The notes: generated by a model from the letters alone, not told the origin. DNA of 64,000 nt from Pseudoxanthomonas gei (GCF_010119615.1 NZ_QOVG01000002.1:1-64000); one strand, 5' to 3'; counted from the first letter of the stretch, positions 17,993 to 27,990 are shown. Program-made: numbers and translations.

Positions 17993-18463
17993 ATGAAGGG
18001 CGACCCCAAGGTCATCGAATTCCTCAACAAGGCGCTGTACAACGAGCTCACCGCGATCAACCAGTATTTCCTGCACGCCAAGATGCTGAAGAACTGGGGT
18101 CTCAAGGAGCTGGCGCAACACGAGTACGAGGAATCAATCGACGAGATGAAGCATGCGGACAAACTGTCCGAGCGCATCCTGTTCCTCGACGGACTGCCCA
18201 ATTTCCAGATCCTGGGCAAGCTCCGCATCGGCGAGAACCCGCGGGAACTGCTGCAGTGCGACCTGGCCCTGGAATACGAGGCCTTGCCACTGCTGCGCGA
18301 AGCCATCGCCCACTGTGAGAGCGTCGGCGACTATGTCAGCCGCCAGCTGCTGGCCGACATCCTGGATTCGGAGGAAGAGCATATCGACTGGATCGAAACC
18401 CAGCTGTCGCTCATCGACCGCATCGGCGAGCCGAATTACCTGCTGACCAAGCTCGAAGACTGA
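17993..18463 (+). CDS. bfr: bacterioferritin
   Basis: A 156-residue heme-containing iron-storage protein that forms 24-mer shells. Ferroxidase ligands Glu18, Glu51, His54, Glu94, Glu127 and His130 are all in place, and Met52 in EMKHADK is the heme ligand. Length equals E. coli Bfr (158). GGAG precedes the ATG. Its last 28 bp overlap the end of the minus-strand hybrid kinase gene, so the two transcripts are complementary at their 3' ends. Confidence 0.94.
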   Translation: MKGDPKVIEFLNKALYNELTAINQYFLHAKMLKNWGLKELAQHEYEESIDEMKHADKLSERILFLDGLPNFQILGKLRIGENPRELLQCDLALEYEALPLLREAIAHCESVGDYVSRQLLADILDSEEEHIDWIETQLSLIDRIGEPNYLLTKLED

Positions 18464-20856
18464 GTGGCCGGGCCAGCGTCGCGATTGAGCTGCGCAACGT
18501 AACCCTGCAGCGCCATGCGCGCGCGCGCGTATTCGGCGATGACCAGCGCCACGGCCACGGCCGGGCGATCCAGCTTCATCGCGCGCGCGCCCAGCTCCAC
18601 GCGCTTGGCCGCGGTCGAAAGCGCCATCGCGCCCACGTTCGCGCTCGACGACTTGAGCGTGTGGGCCGCATCGCGCATCGCCTCCAGGTCGGGAACGGTC
18701 GATGCGGTCTCAAGCCGGCCGATCAGGCGCGGCGCGTCTTCCAGGAACAGGCCGATGATGCGCACGGTTTCCTCCCCGGCGATTTCCTGCAGCTCGTCCA
18801 GCATGCTGTGATCGAGCACGGGGAAAATGGCAGGGTTGACCGGAGCGCCAGGCCTGGCCGGCGGGGCCGCCGTGACCACCGCCAGCTCGGGCCCTTTGCC
18901 GAGTAACGGGGTAACCACGCGCTCGGCGAAGCTGGCCCGGCCGGGCAGCCAGCGTTGCAGGCAGTTTTCCAGTTGCTCCCGGGATACCGGCTTGGAGAGG
19001 TAATCATCCATGCCGGCGTCCAGGCAGCGCTGGCGGTCGCCGGCCATGGCATTGGCGGTCATCGCCACGATCGGCAGGCGGTTCGGCGACTGCAGCAAGG
19101 TCTCGCGGTCGCGCCACTCACGGGTGGCGGTGTAGCCGTCCAGCACTGGCATCTGGCAATCCATCAGTACCAGGCTGTAAAGGCCGGACGCCATCTTGTC
19201 GAGGGCGATCTGGCCGTTGACGGCGATGTCACAGGTGTAGCCGAGGACCGACAGCAGTTTTTCGCCCACCGCCAGGTTCACCGGGTTGTCTTCGACCAGC
19301 AGCAAGCGGGTATCGGCGGCGAGCGCACTGCTGACACTGGCATCGGCGATGCCGATGGGCGCCGCGGTGATGGGCTCTGGAGCCGGCAGGGCTGCTTCCA
19401 CTGGTGTCGGCGCATCGAACACCACGTCCGTCGGCGGGTCCGGTGACGGCGCGAACGAAAGCGCAGCATGCAGGTCGGCCCCGTGCGACTGTCGCGGCAA
19501 CAACGTACTGCCTTCGCGCAACTCGTCCAGGATTTCCTCGTCGCCGTACAGCCAGACCATGCGCACGCTGTCTGCCACCATGTTGCGGGTGACGCCACGA
19601 TGCAGGGCGCGGGCGCTGGCGCGCAGCCCGGACAGGTCGCCGATCACGATACGGAACGGTGAGCCCCCGGGTGCCAGGCCGCCGCGCAATTTCTCCAGTG
19701 CTTCCTGGGTGGTGTCCACCGGCGTGAGCTGGATGCCCCAGCTGGGCAGCAGCAGCGCCAGGCGCTGGCGCATGCGCACGTCGGGCGTCACCAGCAGGGC
19801 GCGCATCTGTTCCAGCCTGGGGTCCTGACTGCGCAGGTCGCCGACCACCTTGAGCAGCGGCGCCTCGAACCAGAACACCGAACCGCGTCCGGGTTCCGAA
19901 TCGACCCCGATGCGTCCTCCCATCAGGTCGATGATGCGCTTGCAGATCGCCAGGCCCAGCCCGGTGCCGCCATACAGCCGCGTGGTGGAGGCGTCGGCCT
20001 GGCTGAAGGAATTGAACAGGCGGGTCTGCGCCTCGGCGTCGATGCCGATGCCGGTGTCGCGGACCTCGAAGCGCAGCAGGTGTTGCGCGGCTGTTTCCCC
20101 CAGCCTGCGCACGTTGACGGTGATCGCGCCGCGTTCGGTGAACTTGACCGCGTTGCCGATCAGGTTGCTCAGCACCTGGCGCATGCGGATCGGGTCGCCG
20201 CGCACAGGCAGGCGAACCGCAGGGTCCAGTTGCAGGTTCAGGCGCAGGCCCTTGTTCTCGGCCGGGCGCTGCATCAGCTGCATGACGCCATCCAGCACTT
20301 CGCGCAGGTTGAAGCCGGTGACTTCCAGCTCAAGCTTGTTGGCCTCGAGCTTGGAGTAATCGAGGATGTCGTCGACGATGCGCAGCAGTTGCTGTGAGGA
20401 CGCGCTCGCCGTGTTCAACATGTCGCGCTGGTCCGGTGGCAAGGCGGCGCGCGAAAGCAGGTCCAGCATCGGCACGATGCCATTGAGCGGAGTGCGGATT
20501 TCGTGGCTCATGGTCGCCAGGAACTCGCCCTTGGCCAGCACCGCCGATTCTGCCGCCTGCTTGGCCAGCAGCAGTTGCTGCTCCAGCCGGTCGTGGCGTT
20601 GCAGGTCGCGCTGCAGGCTGTCGCGCTCGGATTCGGCCATGGCCGCGCGTGCCTCGGTGCCTTCGTGGCGGGCGGCCAGCGCGCGCCAGCCCAGCAACGC
20701 AAAGATGCACGCCAGCGCCGCCAACCCTGCCGAGGCAAGTGCCACCCAGTGCCAGGGCCCGGCAATGCCGAACTGCGGCAACAGCATCGCCGCCACGGCC
20801 GACAGGATTGCAACCAGCGCCAGCCAGGGCGCCCACGGCAGCCGCCCCGGAGTCAT
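18436..20856 (-). CDS. tripartite hybrid sensor kinase (HisKA-HATPase-REC-Hpt)
   Basis: An 806-residue kinase. Two N-terminal helices (about 10-53) lack a sizeable periplasmic domain, followed by a coiled-coil with the H-box [13 protein letters not shown] (His near 117) and the ATPase domain ([24 protein letters not shown]). A degenerate receiver follows (IVIGDLSGL, no clear acceptor), then a full receiver (Asp near 565 in [16 protein letters not shown]) and a C-terminal Hpt domain (His near 730 in [13 protein letters not shown]). The start is 2 bp beyond the stop of the upstream REC-EAL gene, so the two are translationally coupled. The output regulator is probably that protein or an unlinked one. 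Confidence 0.88.
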   Translation of the reverse strand: MTPGRLPWAPWLALVAILSAVAAMLLPQFGIAGPWHWVALASAGLAALACIFALLGWRALAARHEGTEARAAMAESERDSLQRDLQRHDRLEQQLLLAKQAAESAVLAKGEFLATMSHEIRTPLNGIVPMLDLLSRAALPPDQRDMLNTASASSQQLLRIVDDILDYSKLEANKLELEVTGFNLREVLDGVMQLMQRPAENKGLRLNLQLDPAVRLPVRGDPIRMRQVLSNLIGNAVKFTERGAITVNVRRLGETAAQHLLRFEVRDTGIGIDAEAQTRLFNSFSQADASTTRLYGGTGLGLAICKRIIDLMGGRIGVDSEPGRGSVFWFEAPLLKVVGDLRSQDPRLEQMRALLVTPDVRMRQRLALLLPSWGIQLTPVDTTQEALEKLRGGLAPGGSPFRIVIGDLSGLRASARALHRGVTRNMVADSVRMVWLYGDEEILDELREGSTLLPRQSHGADLHAALSFAPSPDPPTDVVFDAPTPVEAALPAPEPITAAPIGIADASVSSALAADTRLLLVEDNPVNLAVGEKLLSVLGYTCDIAVNGQIALDKMASGLYSLVLMDCQMPVLDGYTATREWRDRETLLQSPNRLPIVAMTANAMAGDRQRCLDAGMDDYLSKPVSREQLENCLQRWLPGRASFAERVVTPLLGKGPELAVVTAAPPARPGAPVNPAIFPVLDHSMLDELQEIAGEETVRIIGLFLEDAPRLIGRLETASTVPDLEAMRDAAHTLKSSSANVGAMALSTAAKRVELGARAMKLDRPAVAVALVIAEYARARMALQGYVAQLNRDAGPATQSSSLVSR

Positions 20857-20858
20857 CG

Positions 20859-22733
20859 TTACAGCACCGCGTTCTTGAAATCGAAGTCCAGGTCGCTGCC
20901 GACGCTCTGGACCAGGTTGCCCTGGATGAAGTCCACCCCGCCCATCCACATCGCGGCCGCTGCCTGCGGGTCCTCGATCTGCTGCCCGATCACCTGCAAG
21001 CCGACGCGGTGCGCCATGTCGATCATGCCGCGCAACTGGTCGCGCAGGGCCACGTCCTTGTGCGCGGCCGCATAACGCGCGGCCACGCGCAGGTAGCCCA
21101 GCGGCATCTGCGAAAGCAGGGCTTCGGCCTCGCGCCCGGGCTCGAACTGGCTGAGGCAGAACTGCACGCCCGCCTGCATCATGCGGTTGCAGAACTGGCG
21201 CAGCGTCACCGAATGGATCAAGGCATCGTCCAGCCGCAGGTCGATGATCAGCGAGGTTCCTTCGATGCCGCGATCTACCAGCGCCTGCAGCAGCCAGTCG
21301 GCGAACGCCTCACGCGCCAGTGAGCGCGGCGATTGCGATACGAACAGGCGCAGGGCCCGGCCTTCCATCTGGTATCGGGACAGCAGGTCCAGCACGCGCT
21401 CCATCACCTGCCGATCCAGGTCGACGATGCGGCCCGCCAGCTCGGCCGCGGGCACCGCCTGGGCGGCTGAAACCAGGCTGCCGTCGGGCTGGCGCATGCG
21501 CAGCAGTACCTGGTACTGGGCCTGCTCGCTGCCGGCCACCGACACGATGGGCTGGTAGGCCAGCTCCAGGTTGTCGCCGGAAAGCGACAGGCGTGCTTCG
21601 TCTTCGCTTGCCGGCGTCGGTGGCACATAGGCCGCCACGCCCTCGCGTTGCGAGCGCGCTTCCAGCGCGGCGCGCTCGGTGGCTTCCAGCGCGCTGCCGC
21701 TGTCGGAGAACGTGTGCGGCAAGGCGGCGTATCCGATCGCGGCAGACAGCCGCAGGGTTTCGTCGCTGCGAATGGTGAATTCGTGCAGTCCCAGCTGCTC
21801 GCGCAGTTTCTGCGCGAAGGCTGCCATGCCCGCTTCGTCCAGGCCCTGGGCCAGGGCCAGAAAGCTGTTGTCGTTGAGGCGCGCCAGCGGGTGCGGAGCT
21901 GCCGACAGGGCCAGCTCCCGCCCGGCTTCGGTCATCAGGTGCTCGAAGTTGGCATAGCCATAACGTTCACGCAGGCCCAGGGTGCCGCCGATCTCGATGA
22001 AGAACAGGCAGGCAGGAATGCTTTCCTCCAGGATCGCCCCCAACTGCTGCATCAGGGAGGCGCGCGTGGGCAGGCCGGTATCCGGATTCAGGGCCTGGCT
22101 GACCGGGATGGCGGGGGCACGCTGGCGGGCGCGCTGGATGCGGTTGGAAACCGCGGCAATCAGGTGGCGCGGGCGGATGGGCTTGGTCAGGAAATCGTCG
22201 GCGCCGCTTTCCAGTACTTCGAACTGGCGCTCCGGATCCGGATCACCGGTCAGGAACACGATCGGCAGGTGCAGGAATTCGGGTCGCTGGCGGATCTGCA
22301 GGGTCAGGCTCATGCCGTCGCGTCCGGGCATGTGCAGGTCCATCAGCACCAGGTCGGGCTTGAAACGTTCGATGGCCGGGATGACGCCATCGGGTTCCAT
22401 CTCCACCTCGGCCTGCATGCCGGCGCCGTGCAGCACGCTTTGTGCGAACAGCGCCTGTCCGCGATCGTCCTCGACGATGAGGACCCGGAACGGCACTGGA
22501 CCGCCGCCCTGCCTGTGGCTGTTTTCCGGCCCCGTATCCGCGCCAGGCGCGGTGGACTTGATGCTGGCTGGCTGCGCCGGGACTTCGTCAGACGACATCG
22601 CGGCGACTGGTTCTGCTTCAACCGGGGCGTCACCGGTCCAGCGCCGCCAGTAGCGGGCAGGCGGTGTTTCGGCGCGCAGGCGTGCGCGCGCGGGCTCGTC
22701 CTGCGGACGAGAAGTCGGTTCAATGGCGGACAT
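20859..22733 (-). CDS. response regulator with degenerate GGDEF and EAL domains
   Basis: A 624-residue protein. An unstructured N-terminus of about 75 residues precedes a receiver domain (Asp near 130 in LVLMDLHMPGRDG, TKPI), then a GGDEF-like and an EAL-like domain. The GGDEF signature is replaced by LNDNSF. In the EAL domain, EALLR reads QVLLR, the DDFGTG loop reads LSQFEPG, and the catalytic Lys and Glu positions are changed. Both domains are therefore probably catalytically dead and may bind c-di-GMP or a partner protein. It is upstream of and coupled to the hybrid kinase gene. Confidence 0.87.
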   Translation of the reverse strand: MSAIEPTSRPQDEPARARLRAETPPARYWRRWTGDAPVEAEPVAAMSSDEVPAQPASIKSTAPGADTGPENSHRQGGGPVPFRVLIVEDDRGQALFAQSVLHGAGMQAEVEMEPDGVIPAIERFKPDLVLMDLHMPGRDGMSLTLQIRQRPEFLHLPIVFLTGDPDPERQFEVLESGADDFLTKPIRPRHLIAAVSNRIQRARQRAPAIPVSQALNPDTGLPTRASLMQQLGAILEESIPACLFFIEIGGTLGLRERYGYANFEHLMTEAGRELALSAAPHPLARLNDNSFLALAQGLDEAGMAAFAQKLREQLGLHEFTIRSDETLRLSAAIGYAALPHTFSDSGSALEATERAALEARSQREGVAAYVPPTPASEDEARLSLSGDNLELAYQPIVSVAGSEQAQYQVLLRMRQPDGSLVSAAQAVPAAELAGRIVDLDRQVMERVLDLLSRYQMEGRALRLFVSQSPRSLAREAFADWLLQALVDRGIEGTSLIIDLRLDDALIHSVTLRQFCNRMMQAGVQFCLSQFEPGREAEALLSQMPLGYLRVAARYAAAHKDVALRDQLRGMIDMAHRVGLQVIGQQIEDPQAAAAMWMGGVDFIQGNLVQSVGSDLDFDFKNAVL

Positions 22734-22802
22734 CAGGCTTCCCCAAGCATGTCGCCATTATGCGATGAAGTTCACAGGCTTGTGGCGATGGTGCGGCACG
22801 GG

Positions 22803-23411
22803 TCATTCCAGCGCACCCGGCGACGAGGGCGGAGGCTGCAGCAGGCTGCGCACTCCGCGGGCCAGCTTCCGCCACACCCACCACACCAGCAGTGCCAGTC
22901 CCACGCTGATGCCGACCACGCCGGTCAGGGCCAGCCAGGGATGGGCGAAGGCAAGCGACAGCCCTCCGACCACCACCACGTCTTCGGTGACCGACGCGGC
23001 GAGGTTGCTGACTGGCTCGGGCGAGGTATTCATCAGTGCGCGCGATCCGGATTTAAGCAGGTGGCTGGTCAAGGCCACCCCTGCGCCGGCGGCCAATGCG
23101 CCGCCGCCCAGCTGGCCATCAGGCGACAAGGTCGCCGCGGCCAGGAAGGCGCCGGCCGGCACCCGTGCCAGGGTCTGCAGCAGATCCCAGCCCGAATCGA
23201 CCCCGGGGATCTTGTCGGCAAAGAACTCGGTCAGCGCCAAGGCGCCCGAGGCACCCAGCACCCACCACGACTGGGTGACCTGCAGCGCCTGCGGCAACTC
23301 CAGCCACCCCAGCGCGCCGGCCAGGCCCAGGCCGAATACGGTCAGGTACACGCGAATCCCGGCCATCCATGCCAACAGGATCCCAATTACGAAAAGATGC
23401 GCTTCGGACAT
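22803..23411 (-). CDS. DUF4126 membrane protein
   Basis: A 202-residue membrane protein with several hydrophobic helices (LFVIGILLAWMAGIRVYLTVFGLG near the start and a C-terminal WLALTGVVGISVGLALLVWW). The conserved EFFADKIPGVDSGWD and TEDVVVVGG are typical of the DUF4126 family, whose function is unknown. The ATG at 23411 begins the first helix; the frame extends upstream without support. It lies downstream of the divergent pair formed with the coiled-coil protein gene at 23554. Confidence 0.75.
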   Translation of the reverse strand: MSEAHLFVIGILLAWMAGIRVYLTVFGLGLAGALGWLELPQALQVTQSWWVLGASGALALTEFFADKIPGVDSGWDLLQTLARVPAGAFLAAATLSPDGQLGGGALAAGAGVALTSHLLKSGSRALMNTSPEPVSNLAASVTEDVVVVGGLSLAFAHPWLALTGVVGISVGLALLVWWVWRKLARGVRSLLQPPPSSPGALE

Positions 23412-23553
23412 GGTGGGAATTCCCCTTAGACTGGAGGCAATGCCGGACGGTTTCAGGGGGCCGTCCACCCATGCCGAGTATAGGCCCGTTGCCAGGCTGC
23501 CATCTGGCCGCCGCGTGCCGTGCCTGTGCCCGCAGAGAGCTACGGATCCCCCC

Positions 23554-24270
23554 ATGTCCCACGTACCGTCCCGTTACCAGATCGTGCAGCGCCGGCCATC
23601 ACGCCTGTGGCAGGTGGTGCTGGCGGTAGGATCGCTGTGGCTGCTTTCGCTGGCCCTGGCCTGGCAGTGGGCGCAAGCACGCGCGGCGCCTACCCTGGCC
23701 CGGACCACCCTCCGCATGCATGGCGCCGAGCAGCAGCTGCAGGCGCATGAGTTCCGCCTGCGCCAGCTCAGCCAGCGCCAGACCACGCTGAGCCGTTCCG
23801 ACCAGATCAGCCGCGACGCCAACGGTGACCTGCAGGAAACGCTGGCCGAGCGTGACGAGGAAATCGCCACTCTGCGCGGTGACGTCGCCTTCTACGAGCG
23901 CCTGGTGGGTCCTACCCAGCAGCGCAAGGGGCTGAACGTGTTTTCTTCCGAGTTCGTGCCGGGCGCAGGCTCGGCCTGGAACTACCAGATCATCCTGACC
24001 CAGAACCTCAACCGTGGCGCCATCAGCCAGGGCCACATGCGCTTCGTGGTCGAAGGCGTCCGCGCCGGCAAGCTGGCAACGGTGGACTGGAGCCAGTTGA
24101 ACCAGCGCCCGGCGATGCCGGGGCAGAGTTACTCCTTCCGCTATTTCCAGACCATGGAAGGCCAGGTGATGCTGCCACGCGACTTCACCCCGCAGCGCGT
24201 CCGCGTCCTGCTGGACGGCGAGGACGTGGCCGTGGAGCAGGCGTTCGACTGGAAGACCGGCAACACCTGA
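23554..24270 (+). CDS. single-pass coiled-coil protein A (DUF6776-like)
   Basis: A 238-residue protein with one N-terminal transmembrane helix (LWQVVLAVGSLWLLSLALAW), a coiled-coil of about residues 55-115 ([23 protein letters not shown]), and a C-terminal globular domain (QNLNRGAISQGHMRFVVEGV). The C-terminal domain is probably periplasmic. It is clearly paralogous to protein B at 24779-25516, with shared blocks such as [23 protein letters not shown]. The bactofilin gene lies between them. Function is not known; resemblance to DUF6776 is from memory. Confidence 0.75.
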   Translation: MSHVPSRYQIVQRRPSRLWQVVLAVGSLWLLSLALAWQWAQARAAPTLARTTLRMHGAEQQLQAHEFRLRQLSQRQTTLSRSDQISRDANGDLQETLAERDEEIATLRGDVAFYERLVGPTQQRKGLNVFSSEFVPGAGSAWNYQIILTQNLNRGAISQGHMRFVVEGVRAGKLATVDWSQLNQRPAMPGQSYSFRYFQTMEGQVMLPRDFTPQRVRVLLDGEDVAVEQAFDWKTGNT

Positions 24271-24314
24271 CCGGCAGGCCCTTCAGCACCCTCCCCCTTC
24301 AGTACGGAGTCCAC

Positions 24315-24719
24315 ATGTTCAAGAACAAACAATATGACGGCCAGGCCATCGACACCCTGGTCGGTCCGCAGGTCACGCTGCATGGCGACCTTGTCTTCAG
24401 CGGCGGTCTCTACGTGGAGGGCCGCATCTACGGCAGGGTCATCGCCGAGGACGGCAAGCCCGCCGTGCTGACGCTGGCCGAGCAGGGCCGCATCGAAGGC
24501 GAGGTGCAGGTGCCGGTGGTGGTCCTCAACGGCGAACTGCAGGGCGACGTATACGCCTCCGACCGGGTCGAGCTGGCCGCCAAGGCGCGCGTGTTGGGCA
24601 ACGTGCATTACAAAGTGGTGGAGATGCGCGCGGGAGCCACCCTCACCGGCCGCCTGATCCATGTCGACGCCGAGGCCGGCGTGCAGGCCGGTCCCACCCT
24701 GGTGGCCGCCAACGGCTAG
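24315..24719 (+). CDS. bactofilin (polymer-forming cytoskeletal protein)
   Basis: A 134-residue beta-helical protein of the bactofilin family. It shows the repeated right-handed beta-helix pattern with short hydrophobic/Gly repeats (FSGGLYVEGRIYGRV, GRIEGEVQVPVVVLNGELQGDVYAS, ARVLGNVHYKVVEM). Bactofilins polymerise without nucleotide and recruit peptidoglycan enzymes or shape factors. It sits between two paralogous membrane coiled-coil proteins, 44 and 59 bp from its neighbours, suggesting one unit. Confidence 0.9.
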   Translation: MFKNKQYDGQAIDTLVGPQVTLHGDLVFSGGLYVEGRIYGRVIAEDGKPAVLTLAEQGRIEGEVQVPVVVLNGELQGDVYASDRVELAAKARVLGNVHYKVVEMRAGATLTGRLIHVDAEAGVQAGPTLVAANG

Positions 24720-24778
24720 GCCGAGGTCTGCCGCTCGTATTCAGAGCAACCTGGGCTGCAGGCGCTATCCTTTGCGCC

Positions 24779-25516
24779 ATGCCCGACCGCCCTCATGACC
24801 ACCTGCCCCATCTGCCTCCGTTGACGCCGCTGGCGCGCAGGAGCCTGTATGCCGGCGTGGCCCTGGTGTTGCTGGCCCTGGTTTTCGGTGCCTGGGGGGT
24901 GTGGAAGGTGGTGGCGGGCGGCGAAGGCAACCGGCCCACGGCGGCGCAACTGCAGGCCCAGCAGAAGAAGATCGACCAACTGGAACAGCGCTCCGCGACC
25001 CTGGCGCGTTCGGACCAGATCAGCCGCAATGCCAATGGCGACCTGCAAGGCACGCTGGCGGAACGCGACGAGGAAATCGCCGGCTTGCGCGCGGACGTGG
25101 CGTTCTACGAACGATTCGTCGGCGCCACCGCGCAGCGTCGCGGGCTGGCGGTGCACGAGCTGCAGCTGCAACCACAAAGCGACCTGGGCTGGCACTTCAT
25201 CGCCACCCTGACCCAGAACCTGAACCGTGGCGCGGTCAACGCCGGCCAGCTGCAGGTGGCGGTGGAAGGAACCCACGCCGGCAAACTGCAGAAACTGGCC
25301 TGGACCGACCTGCGCCAGCAGCCCAATGCGCCTGGCGTGCCGTACTCGTTCAAATATTTCGAACAGGTGGAAGGTGACTTCGTGCTGCCGGCCGGGTTCA
25401 AGCCGTTGCGGGTCTCGGTGCGACTGGCTCCGCAGGGCGGCGCCACGCTGGAGCAGTCGTTCTCGTGGGCCGAATCCCTGCCGGTGGCGGCCGCCGCGCC
25501 ATCCACGGCGCCTTGA
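24779..25516 (+). CDS. single-pass coiled-coil protein B (DUF6776-like)
   Basis: A 245-residue paralogue of protein A with the same layout: cytoplasmic N-terminus, one transmembrane helix ([20 protein letters not shown]), coiled-coil ([20 protein letters not shown]), then a C-terminal domain ([20 protein letters not shown]) and an Ala/Pro tail. It follows the bactofilin gene and precedes erpA by 37 bp. Function unknown; a role as membrane anchor or periplasmic partner of the bactofilin is inference. Confidence 0.75.
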   Translation: MPDRPHDHLPHLPPLTPLARRSLYAGVALVLLALVFGAWGVWKVVAGGEGNRPTAAQLQAQQKKIDQLEQRSATLARSDQISRNANGDLQGTLAERDEEIAGLRADVAFYERFVGATAQRRGLAVHELQLQPQSDLGWHFIATLTQNLNRGAVNAGQLQVAVEGTHAGKLQKLAWTDLRQQPNAPGVPYSFKYFEQVEGDFVLPAGFKPLRVSVRLAPQGGATLEQSFSWAESLPVAAAAPSTAP

Positions 25517-25553
25517 GCTTGAACCAGGCGCCCTGCGGCCCCATCCTGAAGCC

Positions 25554-25940
25554 ATGAGTACGCTCGTCTCCCTGCCTGGCATGGCCGCCACTCCCGACTA
25601 CCAGTCGCTGGACCGGCCCTTGAACTTCACCGGCGCCGCGGCGGCCAAGGTGCGCGAACTGATCCGTGAGGAAGGCAACGAATCACTGGCCCTGCGCGTC
25701 TACATCCAGGGCGGCGGCTGTTCGGGCTTCCAGTACGGCTTCGAGTTCGACGAGAACCGCGCCGAGGACGATGTCGCCGTGCGCACCGATGAGGTCACCC
25801 TGCTGGTGGATCCGTTGAGCCTGCAGTACCTGATGGGCTCGGAAGTGGATTACACCGAGAGCCTGCAGGGCGCGCAGTTTGTGATCCGCAATCCCAATGC
25901 CAAGACCACCTGCGGATGCGGCAGCAGCTTCAGCATGTAA
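25554..25940 (+). CDS. erpA: iron-sulfur cluster insertion protein
   Basis: A 128-residue A-type carrier that delivers Fe-S clusters to apo-proteins, essential in aerobes for isoprenoid synthesis enzymes. The cluster ligand cysteines lie in [11 protein letters not shown] and in TTCGCGSSF. The N-terminal segment before [11 protein letters not shown] is slightly longer than in E. coli ErpA. The ATG at 25554 follows the upstream gene by 37 bp. Confidence 0.92.
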   Translation: MSTLVSLPGMAATPDYQSLDRPLNFTGAAAAKVRELIREEGNESLALRVYIQGGGCSGFQYGFEFDENRAEDDVAVRTDEVTLLVDPLSLQYLMGSEVDYTESLQGAQFVIRNPNAKTTCGCGSSFSM

Positions 25941-25971
25941 GCCGGCACTCGCCGCGTATCATCCGGTCCCA

Positions 25972-26895
25972 GTGACCGACCTTCTTCCCCGATATCCCGC
26001 CGAACTGTCCGGCTTCGCCTTTGGCGATGCGCCGATCAACCGTTCCGATGCGTTGCGCGACGATCCCGATGCGCTGGCGCAGCTGTGGGCGCGGGGACGG
26101 GTGATCGTGCTGGATGCCGACGGCAGCGCGTTCGCCGACGAGGCGGGAAAGTTGCTGGTGACGCGTGGTGACGCACTCGGCGCCGGGCCCGGCACCGCCG
26201 TGTTCCTCGGCCGCCATGGCGACGAGGCCTGGTTTTCAGTCGAGGCCGACGTACTGGCCCTGCAGGCGCCGCAACGCGTCGACCTGCGCCGCGCGGCTGC
26301 CGCCTGGTCGGCCGCCGATGCCAGCGCGTTCGCGTTCGCGCGCGCCATGCAGCACTGGCGCTCGCGTTCGCGCCATTGCGGCATCTGCGGCGGGGTCGTC
26401 GAATTCCGCCGGGCCGGCTATGTCGCCCATTGCACGCAATGCGGTGCAGACCATTACCCGCGCGTGGATCCCGCGGTCATCGTGGCGGTGAGCGACGGTG
26501 AGCGCCTGCTGCTGGGCCGCCAGGCCAGCTGGCCTGCGCAGCGCTATTCGGTCGTCGCCGGGTTCGTGGAGCCGGGTGAATCACTGGAACAGACCGTGGT
26601 GCGCGAAGTATTCGAGGAAACCCGCGTGCGCGTCCGCAGCTGCCGCTACCTGGGCGCGCAACCGTGGCCGTTCCCGGGCGCGCTCATGCTGGGCTTCGTT
26701 GCCGACGCCGAACCCGACGTGCCGCAAGTCGATGGCGAACTGGAGGACGCGCGCTGGTTCACGGTGGAAGAAATCGCCGCCGCGCGCCTGCGCAAGGGCG
26801 ACGATGCATCGGGAATCCTGCTGTCGCCGCGGATATCCATCGCCCGTTCGCTGATCGAACACTGGTATGCGACGGTCACCGCGGGCGATCGCTGA
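25972..26895 (+). CDS. nudC: NADH pyrophosphatase (NAD-cap decapping Nudix hydrolase)
   Basis: A 307-residue Nudix enzyme that hydrolyses NADH and removes NAD caps from RNA. A zinc ribbon is formed by CGICGG and CTQCGA (about residues 137-158). The Nudix box starts GFVEPGESLE and reads VREVFEETRV, where the usual Gly near the end is Arg. QPWPFPGALMLGF is the NudC-specific motif. The start is a GTG at 25972, 31 bp after erpA; the frame extends further only into erpA. Confidence 0.9.
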   Translation: MTDLLPRYPAELSGFAFGDAPINRSDALRDDPDALAQLWARGRVIVLDADGSAFADEAGKLLVTRGDALGAGPGTAVFLGRHGDEAWFSVEADVLALQAPQRVDLRRAAAAWSAADASAFAFARAMQHWRSRSRHCGICGGVVEFRRAGYVAHCTQCGADHYPRVDPAVIVAVSDGERLLLGRQASWPAQRYSVVAGFVEPGESLEQTVVREVFEETRVRVRSCRYLGAQPWPFPGALMLGFVADAEPDVPQVDGELEDARWFTVEEIAAARLRKGDDASGILLSPRISIARSLIEHWYATVTAGDR

Positions 26896-26969
26896 ACCAG
26901 CGCTCCTGCCGGCTGGCAGGAACGCCGTCCGTGGCAAGGCAAGCTAGAATCGGCCACGGAGGAACACCC

Positions 26970-27863
26970 ATGTCGATTACCTTGCTTGCCGTTGTCATTG
27001 CCCTGGTGCTGGGACACATCGCGCCGGCGCTGGTGACTTCGGCGCGACGCTACGCCTGGTTCGGGCAGTGGCTGCAATGGCTGGGCGCGAATGCAGGCGC
27101 GGGGGGGTTCTGGCGCGGTCCCTATGGCATCGCCCTGGCGCTGTTGCCGCCCTTGCTGCTGGTCGCGCTGCTGCAATGGATGCTGCACGCACCGCTGCTG
27201 GGGTTGCCGGGCCTTCTGTTCGGTATCGCGGCGCTGGTCTATGCCTGGGGACCACGTGACCTGGACGTGGACGTGGAATCGATTATCGATGCGCCTGATT
27301 CGTCAACGCGACGCGAGGCCATCGCCCGGCTGTGGCCCGAGGGCGAGATGGCGGCGGCCGACGGCCCCGCGCTGGTCGAAGCGGTGTTTCGCAACGCCCT
27401 TCATCGCTGGTTTGGCGTGCTGTTCTGGTTCCTGCTGCTGGGTCCGTTCGGCGCGCTGCTGTACCGGCTGGCTGCATTTTCGGCTGCCGGTGCTTACGCG
27501 CAACTGTTGCCTGCACGCACGCTGGCTGGCGGGCGCACCCTGTATGCGGCGCTGGACTGGCCGGTCGCGCAGTTGATGACCCTGTCGATGGCGCTGGTGG
27601 GCAATTTCGATGCGGTATTCACTGCCTGGCGCCAGGCCCATGGCAACCGCTGGCAACTCGACAACGCCTTCCTGGGCGCGGCCGCGCGCGCCAGCGTGCG
27701 CAGCGAACTTGCCGAAGAGGCCGAGGAATACGCCGAGGAAGGCATGGTCCAGGCCATGCGCGAACTTCCGGAACTGCGCGATGCGATGAGCCTGGTCTGG
27801 CGCATCCTGCTGCTGTGGCTGGCGGTGCTGGCGTTGTTCGTGATTGCAGGCTGGGTCAGCTGA
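26970..27863 (+). CDS. AmpE-like membrane protein
   Basis: A 297-residue inner-membrane protein with four or more hydrophobic segments. It resembles AmpE/CobD-type proteins, with the WFGVLFWFLLLGPFGALLYRL block and a C-terminal helix ALFVIAGWVS. In enterics AmpE sits next to AmpD and is linked to beta-lactamase induction; here it instead follows nudC, so that role is not assured. The ATG at 26970 is preceded by GGAGG. Its 3' side is followed by a GTAG-type repeat. Confidence 0.68.
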   Translation: MSITLLAVVIALVLGHIAPALVTSARRYAWFGQWLQWLGANAGAGGFWRGPYGIALALLPPLLLVALLQWMLHAPLLGLPGLLFGIAALVYAWGPRDLDVDVESIIDAPDSSTRREAIARLWPEGEMAAADGPALVEAVFRNALHRWFGVLFWFLLLGPFGALLYRLAAFSAAGAYAQLLPARTLAGGRTLYAALDWPVAQLMTLSMALVGNFDAVFTAWRQAHGNRWQLDNAFLGAAARASVRSELAEEAEEYAEEGMVQAMRELPELRDAMSLVWRILLLWLAVLALFVIAGWVS

Positions 27864-27877
27864 GGCAGCCGCTTCCC

Positions 27878-27977
27878 TAGAGCCGAGCTTGCCCGGCTGC
27901 CTTTGAACTGCCGCCTTGATCTGTGGAACAAGTTGCCTGGGGTCTTGCCCAAGCGCAGCTGAGCAAGCTCGGCGCTA
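27878..27977. repeat. GTAG-family inverted repeat
   Basis: Arms TAGAGCCGAGCTTGC (27878-27892) and GCAAGCTCGGCGCTA (27963-27977) pair with one mismatch. The core AGCCGAGC matches the repeat at 839-864, so it belongs to the same family. It sits between the convergent AmpE-like and DUF2752 genes. Confidence 0.7.
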
Positions 27978-27990
27978 TAACTGCCGCTGG

